This document shows, piece by piece, positions 16,064 through 23,475 of a stretch of DNA of 23,912 bases. Within the stretch, counting starts at the first letter, position 1. Every line of letters starts with the position of its first letter. Source of the DNA: JAAGZL01 sp964628835. GTDB taxonomy: Bacteria > Pseudomonadota > Gammaproteobacteria > Chromatiales > Chromatiaceae. Where the stretch lies: positions 1-23,912 of the forward strand of contig CAZVME010000052.1 in assembly GCA_964628835.1 (NCBI GenBank), given 5' to 3'. The position numbers were made by a program, and so were the translations under genes. Below the pieces are notes generated by a model. It was given only the letters and a program-made list of their open reading frames with translations. It did not search any database and was not told the DNA's origin.

Positions 16064-16591
16064 CTAGTTAGGTCGTATTTTTTCCACCAAGGCTTCTGCA
16101 ATTTCTTTAGAAGCTTCCGCTAATCCTTTTCTCATTGTCCTGTCTGCTATAGATCCAGCCTGCCCGCCCCATCCATTTTGCCAACTGATACCAGCTAAAA
16201 CACGGCCTGTCTTAGTGCTATTCATACGTGCACTTGCGCTTTGAGGCTGCATATCGTAACCACCCGCAGCACGCACCGTTAAAAATGCATCAATCCCCTG
16301 TTTATTTAGTTTCTCAAGTCCTTGTGGTTTAGTAATTTCAATTTCATTTAAATTCAATCTGACCATCATTTTTGACGTTGCACCAGAATCAATTACAGTA
16401 AATCCGCGATTAGAGAGCTCTACTCCTACCGCATCTGCTAGCAGTCCCCCACTAGATGCCAATGCAATAGCATTAATCGATCCCGTAGAAGAACCAGTTG
16501 TGGACAAACTTGATATCCGCGATGCACTACATCCCATTATGAGCACAGCCAATAAAAGTAATTTTAGATTCCCAAAATTATTCCAAATCAT
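16064..16591 (-). CDS. Putative lipoprotein of unknown function
   Basis: A 175-aa product with a lipoprotein signal ending VLIMGCSAS (lipobox Cys about residue 21), then an alpha/beta region ALASSGGLLADAVGVELSNR followed by GFTVIDSGATSKM and ending ASKEIAEALVEKIRPN. The pattern, a small domain with a paralogous-looking helix and strand of the LADAVGVELSNRGFTVID type, recalls CsgG- or GNA1162-like outer-membrane lipoproteins, but I cannot assign a family firmly. ATG 16591 has GGAGAG 4 nt upstream; the ATG at 16603 would put that ribosome site inside the gene. The lipoprotein and KTSC genes look like a two-gene exported cargo unit. Confidence 0.65.
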   Translation of the reverse strand: MIWNNFGNLKLLLLAVLIMGCSASRISSLSTTGSSTGSINAIALASSGGLLADAVGVELSNRGFTVIDSGATSKMMVRLNLNEIEITKPQGLEKLNKQGIDAFLTVRAAGGYDMQPQSASARMNSTKTGRVLAGISWQNGWGGQAGSIADRTMRKGLAEASKEIAEALVEKIRPN

Positions 16592-16603
16592 TTCACTCTC
16601 CAT

Positions 16604-17084
16604 TTTTGTTTTTTATTACAATGCCGAGACACACCTTTAGGTGTACATCTCTTCAACAAAAAACGCTTTGTATTTTGTAGCCATAGGTGGAGGTGGGTTT
16701 CTCCATATTTAAAACTCCCTCTCATTTGCCCCCTAGGGGGTCTATATCAATCCCTAAGAATCCTTTTTAATTGTGGTTGTACTCAGAATATAGCAATATT
16801 CCCACATTATTTGCATAGTAATACTATATCAATATCAATGTAACTCCCTGATTTATTGTGTGGGTAGTGCTGGGTGCAAAACAGAAACTAAATTTGATTA
16901 GAAACAGTGGACACCCTGACGTCTGGCCGCAATTTGGCCGTACTATTAGTCAGTCCCCTCCCCCACAGGGAATCCCTAGCAATCAGCAAACTGTGACACA
17001 AGACTGATGCACACTGTGACACAAACAGCTATAATAGACCTCGTAACTGATTGATTGTACTACGACATTACAAGGTGGTGGAGT
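16604..17084. other. Gene-free right end of the element
   Basis: No protein gene is seen. It holds two short palindromes, ACACCT-TT-AGGTGT (16631-16644, with GAGA/TCTC flanks) and CCCCCTAGGGGG (16729-16740), a CTGGCCG/TTGGCCG direct repeat near 16921-16940, and the arm-type repeats at 16989-17024. This is the expected place for integrase and excisionase sites at the end of the element. Confidence 0.5.
16989..17024 (+). repeat. Arm-type direct repeats at the right end (25-bp copy 2 plus CTGTGACACAA twice)
   Basis: 16989-17013 repeats 9820-9844 exactly. CTGTGACACAA occurs at 16991-17001 and 17014-17024, 23 bp apart, and also at 9822-9832. Two copies at the right end and one at the left end resemble the uneven arm-site distribution of tyrosine-integrase attachment sites. 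The binding role is inferred from position only. Confidence 0.6.
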
Positions 17085-17102
17085 TCCTCCTCGGCTCCAC
17101 CA
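17085..17102 (+). repeat. Right attachment-site repeat (tRNA 3' end copy)
   Basis: TCCTCCTCGGCTCCACCA, identical to the last 18 nt of tRNA-Ala. Similarity continues upstream (AAGGT..GGAGTT) but four bases of the T loop (CGAT) are missing, so this copy is not part of a functional tRNA. It marks the boundary between the intact element on the left and the decayed one on the right. Confidence 0.85.
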
Positions 17103-17161
17103 GAATACACCTGGCAAATGGATATTTCCTTTTTGCCTGAAGCCTGATCTGTTGGCTGTGC

Positions 17162-17290
17162 CACAAAAGGACTCAGATAAATAGCTATTCAGGGATTAGG
17201 ACTGATCAATATTACTCCAGATTCAGAGTACCCAATGACCTCTAGCCAACATTCGGTAATAGAGAGACCTGATATGACCCTGGCACTGTA
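17162..17290 (+). pseudogene. Decayed 5' end of a second integrase gene
   Basis: Aligned by eye to the intact integrase from 9841 onward, with the same order of codons: CACAAAAGGACTCAGAT is shared, then the start codon reads ATA instead of ATG. The frame continues as a diverged copy (QYYSRFRVPNDL-stop-PTFGNRET-stop). At least two in-frame stops interrupt it and similarity fades near 17290. It occupies the same position relative to the 17085-17102 repeat as the intact integrase does to the tRNA, so it is the left end of an older element at the same site. Confidence 0.85.
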
Positions 17291-17325
17291 GACGCCTCCA
17301 AGCTTTACCTTTATTTACTCAATAA

Positions 17326-17354
17326 TTGTAAGCTATTTGTTAATAGTATATTAT
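17326..17354 (+). promoter_or_regulatory. Possible sigma70 promoter for the ATP-grasp/SET genes
   Basis: TTGTAA, a 17-bp spacer, then TATTAT, in a very AT-rich stretch. Matches are 4/6 and 5/6 with ideal spacing, but AT-rich DNA yields such matches by chance. The leader would be about 115 nt. Confidence 0.35.
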
Positions 17355-17476
17355 ATTCCGCATTAATCAGGGATGACTTAGACTCTAATTAAAACAATAA
17401 ATACGGATATTCCACCCCTGATAAAACCAATTACATACATTCCATAAATCAACTAAAAAATCCTATATTACGCAGC

Positions 17477-18403
17477 ATGCAAGCCACCCCTACACGCCTA
17501 CGTCGCCAATTCATCAAACTAGGAATAATACGAAGATTTAAGAAGAGGCTCGGATATATACCAAACTTATCTAACCCCCAAAGCTATAACGAAAAAGTTC
17601 AGTGGTTAAAATTGAATTACCTTGAGCACAATCCCCTGATTATCCAGTGCTCTGATAAATACATGGTACGCGAACATCTGGCCAATCTTGGACTAAGCAA
17701 CCTATTGGTGAAGCTATATGGATGCTGGGATGACACAAATAAAATTCAGTGGGATGCTCTTCCCAATGAATTTATTTTAAAACTTAATAACGGCTCAGGA
17801 AGAAAATATATATGGCGCATAGCAAACAAAAGCTTAACTAACAAGCAGCAAATATTTCAAGAAATTGATAGCGCCTTAGGTACAAGATTTGGTTACAAGC
17901 ATGGTGAATTTCATTATTTAAAAATTGCACCAAAAATCATCGCAGAAGAGTATTTAAAAGATAATAGCCAGAGTTTTCGAGATTACAAATTCTACTGTTT
18001 TAATGGGAATATCGGGTTTCTATCAGTAGAAACTGAGAGAAAAACAGAAAGTCATGTCAGGAGTTACTACGACACCGATCTTAACACACACTCAGTGCAG
18101 TTTTATGATGATGCAAAAAAACCATCTCAACCATTTGATAAGCCACGCAACTTTGCAGACATGATCGATATCGTTCAATTATTAAGCAAAGGCCACCCAC
18201 ATATACGTGTTGATTTGTATAATATTGACGGACAAATTTACTTTGGGGAGTTAACCTTTGCCCCCGAATGTGGATACATTAAATGGAAACCGGTTGAACT
18301 GGATTTTGAATATGGCAAATTAATTGACATCAACATAGCAAAATCCTACTTGAAATCAATAACTGGACATAATTCTAATAAAGGAAATACTGGTGCCGGA
18401 TAA
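17477..18403 (+). CDS. TupA-like ATP-grasp family protein (amidoligase-type)
   Basis: The 308-aa product matches the TupA-like ATP-grasp pattern. An N-terminal segment has PNLSNPQSYNEKVQWLKLNY and CSDKYMVREHL (58-68). A nucleotide-binding part holds FILKLNNGSGRKY (99-111), IIAEEYL (154-160) and DYKFYCFNG (169-177). The C-terminal catalytic strand is RVDLYNIDGQIYFGELTF with D246 and E258, then APECGYIKW and KPVELDFEYG. ATP-grasp enzymes activate a carboxylate with ATP and join it to an amine or other nucleophile; TupA was named for teichuronopeptide synthesis in Bacillus, and relatives often sit in surface-polysaccharide loci. No glycan genes are nearby here. It overlaps the SET-domain gene by 11 nt. 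No clear ribosome site precedes the start. Confidence 0.82.
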   Translation: MQATPTRLRRQFIKLGIIRRFKKRLGYIPNLSNPQSYNEKVQWLKLNYLEHNPLIIQCSDKYMVREHLANLGLSNLLVKLYGCWDDTNKIQWDALPNEFILKLNNGSGRKYIWRIANKSLTNKQQIFQEIDSALGTRFGYKHGEFHYLKIAPKIIAEEYLKDNSQSFRDYKFYCFNGNIGFLSVETERKTESHVRSYYDTDLNTHSVQFYDDAKKPSQPFDKPRNFADMIDIVQLLSKGHPHIRVDLYNIDGQIYFGELTFAPECGYIKWKPVELDFEYGKLIDINIAKSYLKSITGHNSNKGNTGAG

Positions 18404-18755
18404 ATTAATAGTTCACAAGCGCGATAACCGTTACTCTATGCTTCTAGCTCAAACCAGCTTTATTGCAGGAGAAATAGTTATCGATTTTTCAGCTAGTGAA
18501 CAACTGGACAGCCCAAGCCGTTTAACCATTGACATGGGAGACCATCACATAGATCACCCAATGGGCAGATATATAAACCATAGCTGTAAACCCACCACAA
18601 AGGTATGCCACACAACAAAATCTCTAGTTACGATTACCACCGTTAAGCTTGGTGATGAAATTACATTTAACTACCTAGAGTCTGAAAAAATAATAACAGC
18701 ACCATTTGACTGTAATTGTGGTAGTGATGACTGTGTTGGACGAGTTGAGAAATAA
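18393..18755 (+). CDS. Small SET-domain protein (putative lysine methyltransferase)
   Basis: The 120-aa product shows the SET core and post-SET: GRYINHSCKPTTKV (58-71, with N62-H63-S64-C65), LGDEITFNY (86-94, catalytic-site Tyr) and CNCGSDDC (107-114), a CxCx4C post-SET zinc motif whose fourth ligand would be C65. SET enzymes transfer methyl groups from SAM to protein lysines. The N-terminal G-x-G SAM loop usually preceding the core is not obvious (the position reads NRYSMLLA), so activity is uncertain. The start is GTG at 18393, with AAGGA 7 nt upstream, inside the end of the ATP-grasp gene: a coupled pair. The gene converges on the RND pump gene 34 bp away. Confidence 0.82.
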   Translation: MPDKLIVHKRDNRYSMLLAQTSFIAGEIVIDFSASEQLDSPSRLTIDMGDHHIDHPMGRYINHSCKPTTKVCHTTKSLVTITTVKLGDEITFNYLESEKIITAPFDCNCGSDDCVGRVEK

Positions 18756-18789
18756 CTATCTGGCAATACACTCAAGTTCGTACTTTTAT

Positions 18790-21700
18790 TCAGTTATTGA
18801 CCTTCTCAGCCCTGAACCAGGCAGCGTAGAGTGCTGGCAGAAACAGTAGCGTCAACACGGTGGCCACGATTAAACCACCCATGATAGTCATGGCCATTGG
18901 CCCCCAGAAGATACTGCGGGAGAGGGGTATCATGGCCAGTACAGCAGCTGCCGCTGTTAGTGCAATTGGGCGCAGTCTGCGCACCGTGGATTCCACGATC
19001 GCGGTATAGAGATCGGCGCCTTCGGCACGATCCTGCTCGATCTGATCCACCAGGATTACCGAGTTGCGGATAATCATCCCAGATAGTGCAATGACACCAA
19101 GGGTAGATACAAACCCAAACGGCGCATTAAAGATAAGTAGCGCTGCAACCACACCGATCAGTCCCAATGGAGCGGTCAACATCACCAGTAGTGAACGCTG
19201 AAAGCTCTGCAACTGAATCATCAACAGGGTGAACACCGCCAGTACCATGATAGGCATGGCCGCCGCGATCGGCTCTTCATTGTCTGCCGACGCCTCTGCC
19301 GTTCCACCCATTTCAATACGATAACCCGGTGGTAGCCCGGCGCGGATATTTTGCAGTAGCGGCTCAATCCGGTGAGAGACATCCGGTGCCTGGGCGCCAG
19401 ATATCACATCAGCCCGAACCGTGATGGTCGGCAGGCTGTTACGCCGCCAGATAATACCCTCTTCCAGCCCATAGCTGAGCTTGACCACTTGACTCATGGG
19501 GATCGATTCGCCGCTAGGGGTGTCGATATTCAGATCACCCACATTCTCCAGCGCCACCCGCTCCTCCTCTTTGGCCCGGGCCAAAAGCTCAATACTGCGA
19601 TTGCCCTCCCGAAAGCGGGTTATGCTGTGCCCATCCAGCGCCGCGTTGAGCATCACAGCCAACTCCCGGCTACTGATACCAAGGACTCTGGCCTTGTCCT
19701 GATCAATCTCCAGCCGTACCACCTTGCTCATCTCGTTCCAGTTGAGATGGATATTGCGGGTGGCCGGATCCTGCGCCATAACGGTGGCAACCCGGGCCGC
19801 AATAGCCCGGATCTGTGTATTGTTATCACCGCTAACCCGGAACTGCACCGGATAGTTCACCGGGGGACCATTAAACAGTGGACGCACCCTTACCCGCAGG
19901 TCGGGAAATAACGCTGCGACACCCTGCTGTAGTCGCTGTCTGACCGCGGCTCTCTCCTCTGGCCCGGTGGTAAGGACCACATATTGCGCCAGATTTTTGT
20001 GCCGTAGTTCCTGACCAAGCGGCAGGTAAAACCGGGGTGAGCCTCCACCTATGTATCCCACATAATTGCTAATCTCCGGGTCTTGATTCAACAGTGTCTC
20101 CAGCTGTTTTGCCCTGGCCTCTGCAGCAATGAAGGACGCACTCTGTGGCAGCCAGAGATCGACTATAAGTTCAGGGCGATTTGAGGTAGGAAAGAAGTTG
20201 TGGTTTACATACTTAAAGCCCGCCAACGACCCGATAAAAATGCCCAGAGTGATGGAAATGACCAGCCAACGCCGGCGCACACACCAACCCACAATACCCC
20301 TGAAAACCCGATAGAACGGACGTTGATAGAGATCGGTTTCTGCATGTTTTGATGTTGGAACTGGCAGCAGACGATAGCCGAGAAAGGGGATAAACAGCAC
20401 GGCAACCAGCCAGGAGATCATGAGAGCGATACCCACAACAATAAAGATTGAGCGGGTATATTCACCGGCACCGGATTCGGCAAAGGATACAGGAGAGAAG
20501 CCCAATACTGTGATCAGGGTGCCGGTGAGCATGGGGAAGGCGGTGTTGCTGTAAGCGAATGAAGCCGCCTTGAATCGGTCCCAGCCCTGTTCCAGTTTGA
20601 CCGCCATCATTTCAATGGCAATCATGGCGTCATCCACCAGCAGTCCTAAGGCAATAATCAGCGCGCCCAATGAGATACGCTGCAGATCAACGCCCACCAG
20701 CTTCATCCCCAGGAAGGTTGCCGCCAATACCAAAGGGATTGATAGGGCGACCACCAGCCCGGTTCTGAACCCCAGGCTGATAAAACTGACCAGTAAAACT
20801 ATACCCACAGCCTCTGCCAGGACTTTGAGAAACTCATTGATGGATGTCTTAACCACCATAGGCTGATCAGCTACCTTGTGCAGGTCAATACCGACAGGAA
20901 GGTTGGCTTCAATCTGGGCCATGGTGCTGTCCAGCTCCTCACCCAGGATCAGCACGTTGTCGCCTTCACGCATGCTAACGGCCAACCCCAGCACCTCTTG
21001 TCCCTGAAAGCGCATCTTAAATTGGGGTGGATCAAGATAGTCGCGTTGTACCCGGGCGATATCCCCCAGCCTGAAGATACGATCGTTGGCGCGTATACCG
21101 AATTCGCGGATGGCCGCAACCGACTTCAGACCTTCAACCCGCAGGTGAACCTCGTCGCTTTTGGTCTCCACCACTCCCGATGGGGTAATGAAATTTTGCG
21201 CCTGCAGGGTCTCTATAATCAACAGTGGATTAAGCCCCAGGGCAGCCAGTTTGACGTTAGAGAACTCAATAAATATCTTCTCGTCCTGCACCCCGATAAG
21301 GTCTACCTTATCCACTGCTCCAATGCGTAACAGCTCCTGGCGAACATCATCCACATAATCCCGCAACAGGGCGTGATTGATACCGTCAGCGGTGAACGCA
21401 TAGATGGTGCCGAAGGTATCGCCAAACTCATCATTGGGGTAGGGTCCCATGGCGCCCTGGGGTAGGGTGTGTCTAATATCGGCCAGTTTTTTTCGCACCT
21501 GATACCAACTCTCTGGCACCTCCGATGCGGGGGTTCCAGGTTCCAGGTTGATGAAGATCATCGACTCGCCGGGTTTGGAGTAGCTACTCAAAAAGTCCAG
21601 CCATGGGGTCTCCTGTAGCTTCATCTCCAGCCGATCGGTGAGCTGTTGCTCAACCTCTTGTGCGGTTGCTCCTGGCCACATGGTACGCACCACCATGGTC

Positions 21701-21837
21701 TTGATGGTAAACTCTGGATCTTCCGCCTGACCCAGGCCATTGAATGCCATAACGCCACCCAGAACCAGGATCAACATCAGATAGTAGATGAGCGAGACGT
21801 GGCGCAGGGCCCAGGATGAGAGGTTGGGCGCGCTCAT
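18790..21837 (-). CDS. RND-family efflux transporter, inner-membrane pump
   Basis: The 1015-aa product is a full-length RND pump driven by the proton gradient and exporting substrates through a tripartite channel. Internal duplication is visible: TM1 near 15-35, periplasmic loop 1, TM2-6, then a second half from about 500. TM4 contains LGLLVDDAMIAIEMM with D402-D403, the proton-relay Asp pair. In TM10 the region SGMIIRNSVILVDQIE has Arg where AcrB has Lys940. Periplasmic segments include PEFTIKTMVV and the porter-domain SWYQVRKKLADI. It overlaps the adaptor gene by 4 nt (ATGA), so translation is coupled. Substrate (drug, metal or solvent) cannot be told from sequence. Confidence 0.92.
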   Translation of the reverse strand: MSAPNLSSWALRHVSLIYYLMLILVLGGVMAFNGLGQAEDPEFTIKTMVVRTMWPGATAQEVEQQLTDRLEMKLQETPWLDFLSSYSKPGESMIFINLEPGTPASEVPESWYQVRKKLADIRHTLPQGAMGPYPNDEFGDTFGTIYAFTADGINHALLRDYVDDVRQELLRIGAVDKVDLIGVQDEKIFIEFSNVKLAALGLNPLLIIETLQAQNFITPSGVVETKSDEVHLRVEGLKSVAAIREFGIRANDRIFRLGDIARVQRDYLDPPQFKMRFQGQEVLGLAVSMREGDNVLILGEELDSTMAQIEANLPVGIDLHKVADQPMVVKTSINEFLKVLAEAVGIVLLVSFISLGFRTGLVVALSIPLVLAATFLGMKLVGVDLQRISLGALIIALGLLVDDAMIAIEMMAVKLEQGWDRFKAASFAYSNTAFPMLTGTLITVLGFSPVSFAESGAGEYTRSIFIVVGIALMISWLVAVLFIPFLGYRLLPVPTSKHAETDLYQRPFYRVFRGIVGWCVRRRWLVISITLGIFIGSLAGFKYVNHNFFPTSNRPELIVDLWLPQSASFIAAEARAKQLETLLNQDPEISNYVGYIGGGSPRFYLPLGQELRHKNLAQYVVLTTGPEERAAVRQRLQQGVAALFPDLRVRVRPLFNGPPVNYPVQFRVSGDNNTQIRAIAARVATVMAQDPATRNIHLNWNEMSKVVRLEIDQDKARVLGISSRELAVMLNAALDGHSITRFREGNRSIELLARAKEEERVALENVGDLNIDTPSGESIPMSQVVKLSYGLEEGIIWRRNSLPTITVRADVISGAQAPDVSHRIEPLLQNIRAGLPPGYRIEMGGTAEASADNEEPIAAAMPIMVLAVFTLLMIQLQSFQRSLLVMLTAPLGLIGVVAALLIFNAPFGFVSTLGVIALSGMIIRNSVILVDQIEQDRAEGADLYTAIVESTVRRLRPIALTAAAAVLAMIPLSRSIFWGPMAMTIMGGLIVATVLTLLFLPALYAAWFRAEKVNN

Positions 21838-22910
21838 TCCAGCAGCCTGACCTGTTGCCCGGCAACCAGACGATGCACCCCGGCGGAGACCACCCGCTCA
21901 CTACCATTCAGACCCGAACTGATCAAAGCACCATCCTGACGATACTCGGCGATTGTCACCGGCTGCAGCTTGACGCTGAGCTGTTCAGGGTCCACGACCC
22001 AGACTGCGGTGCTGGTTCCCTGTTGAAAGATGGCACTAAGTGGGAGCTGCACAATCTGTTTGTGCAGTTGCATACGAACCTTGGCGGTGGCTGTCATTCC
22101 ATAACTGATCTCAGGGCCGGTAGCGGCAATGGCAAGACGAACCCGGTAGGTTCGGGTTACGCTGTCCGCAGCAGGCGCGAGTTCACGCAGCTCGGCAGTG
22201 TAGTGCTGTTCCGGCAATGCCCAAAGAGTGATCTGGATATCATTGGCGCCACGCAGGGCATCCAGACGATTTTCCGGCACCGATATCTCTGCCTCCTTCT
22301 CGCAACACAGAGCCAGTTGCACAATTGATTGACCAGCGGCAACCACCTCCCCCTCATCGGCCTGCACCAATGTCACCACACCTTTGCGGTCGGCAATCAG
22401 GGTGGTGTAGCTGTGTTGGTTGCGCGCCACATTAACGGCTGCACTGGCCTGTCTCTCCTTGGCGCTGGCAACTTCCAGTAGTTTTCGATAGTTCTGAAAC
22501 TCCTCTTCGCTCACCAGCCTTTTCTGGAGCAAGGTGTCGTAGCGCTTCAGATCTGCCGCAGCTTTACTTTTTTCAGCCTCGGCGACCGCCAGTTGCGCCT
22601 CTGCCTCTGCCAGTCGCAGGCGGTAATCATCTGGATCAAGCCTGGCCAGGATATCCCCAGGCTTCACCCGGTCTCCAGCCTCAACCCGGCGTTCAATGAT
22701 CTTGCCATTGATGCGAAACCCCAGATTGGTTTCGTGCCGGGCCCTAATCTCTCCTGAGTATGTATTGGTCTGCCAGTAGGGGGTGATTTCCACCAGTTGC
22801 GAGAGAACCGGTCGCACCGGCTTTGGCGCCAGATTCTCCGTCTCATCACAACCTGCCAGCAGTAGAGATGAGATCAATATCAACAGCAGAAACTGTTTTA
22901 AAGGAAACAT
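21834..22910 (-). CDS. Periplasmic adaptor (membrane fusion) lipoprotein of the RND pump
   Basis: The 358-aa protein links the RND pump to an outer-membrane channel. It has a lipoprotein signal with LLLAGC, a biotinyl-lipoyl half-domain NLGFRINGKIIERRVEAGDR with VKPGDILARLD, and a long helical hairpin (about 80-140: EAEAQLAVAEAEKSKAAADL, then LLQKRLVSEEEFQNYRKLLE). The second lipoyl half follows (SYTTLIADRKGVVTLVQADE, GEVVAAGQSIVQLA), and a beta-barrel/membrane-proximal end. No outer-membrane channel gene is present in the window. A GAGG ribosome site lies inside the end of the upstream regulator gene, and the gap is 4 nt. Confidence 0.93.
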   Translation of the reverse strand: MFPLKQFLLLILISSLLLAGCDETENLAPKPVRPVLSQLVEITPYWQTNTYSGEIRARHETNLGFRINGKIIERRVEAGDRVKPGDILARLDPDDYRLRLAEAEAQLAVAEAEKSKAAADLKRYDTLLQKRLVSEEEFQNYRKLLEVASAKERQASAAVNVARNQHSYTTLIADRKGVVTLVQADEGEVVAAGQSIVQLALCCEKEAEISVPENRLDALRGANDIQITLWALPEQHYTAELRELAPAADSVTRTYRVRLAIAATGPEISYGMTATAKVRMQLHKQIVQLPLSAIFQQGTSTAVWVVDPEQLSVKLQPVTIAEYRQDGALISSGLNGSERVVSAGVHRLVAGQQVRLLE

Positions 22911-22914
22911 GTAA

Positions 22915-23412
22915 TCATTGACCTCTGTTGTAAGAAGTAGATGCTGGATTCTGTTCCAGATAATCAGATAGCGACTGCAGTAGCCTCAGACCCTGCCTGA
23001 GAGCCGCGTCGTCAAAATTGACGGCGACCTCCTCCGACCACTGACGCAACACCTCTCTAATCTGTGCGACTTTCACCTCACCCGCCGGCGTAATCCTTAC
23101 CAGTGATGCCCGTTTGTGGTGAGGGTTGTCCTCCAGGACCAATAGGCCATCATCCACCAGGATATTGATGATGCGCTGCACGCTCTGACGGGTGAGCCCC
23201 ATGTTGCGGGCAATCTGAGCGGCGGTAAGTGGAACCCCTGCAATGTCTATGGCGCCAATCACCTGGCTGCGGGCATGGGTCATGGCAATAGGGTGGAACA
23301 GCTCATTTCCCAGATCCAGAAACATACCATTGAGTTTGAAAATAGTCAGATTAAGCCCGATCAGGGCATTTGCTCCAGGAGAGAACTCTTCAAATATCTT
23401 ATCTAGGCTCAT
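22915..23412 (-). CDS. MarR-family transcriptional regulator
   Basis: A winged-helix regulator of about 165 aa (MSLDKIFEEFSPG onward). The wHTH region is GVPLTAAQIARNMGLTRQSV followed by QRIINILVDDGLLVLEDNPH and HKRASLVRITPAGE: helix-turn-helix, then the wing with the conserved basic DPxHKRAxLVxLT-type element. The frame is also open upstream to GTG 23448, but that codon lies within the operator (23442-23456), so I take ATG 23412, with GGGA upstream. MarR proteins of this arrangement usually repress their own operon and respond to small-molecule ligands, here most likely pump substrates. First gene of the MarR-adaptor-pump operon. Confidence 0.88.
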   Translation of the reverse strand: MSLDKIFEEFSPGANALIGLNLTIFKLNGMFLDLGNELFHPIAMTHARSQVIGAIDIAGVPLTAAQIARNMGLTRQSVQRIINILVDDGLLVLEDNPHHKRASLVRITPAGEVKVAQIREVLRQWSEEVAVNFDDAALRQGLRLLQSLSDYLEQNPASTSYNRGQ

Positions 23413-23441
23413 TAGGTTTTCCCGCGTCCAATGCCAGTATA

Positions 23442-23475
23442 CTGTCACATTGACAGCATGCTGTCTATATGACAG
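23442..23475 (-). promoter_or_regulatory. Double CTGTC-N5-GACAG operator in front of the MarR-RND operon
   Basis: Two inverted repeats of identical arms, CTGTC-ACATT-GACAG (23442-23456) and CTGTC-TATAT-GACAG (23461-23475), lie 19 bp apart from start to start. The inner GACAG and CTGTC around CATG make a further perfect palindrome, 23452-23465. A -10-like TATACT on the minus strand lies next to the first site. This is the expected architecture for autorepression by a dimeric MarR protein, with both dimers on nearly the same DNA face. Confidence 0.7.

Noticed and set aside
18751..18798. AATAACT/AGTTATT inverted repeat between the convergent SET and RND genes as a bidirectional terminator
   Set aside because: AT-only arms 34 bp apart without a T tract; too weak to call.
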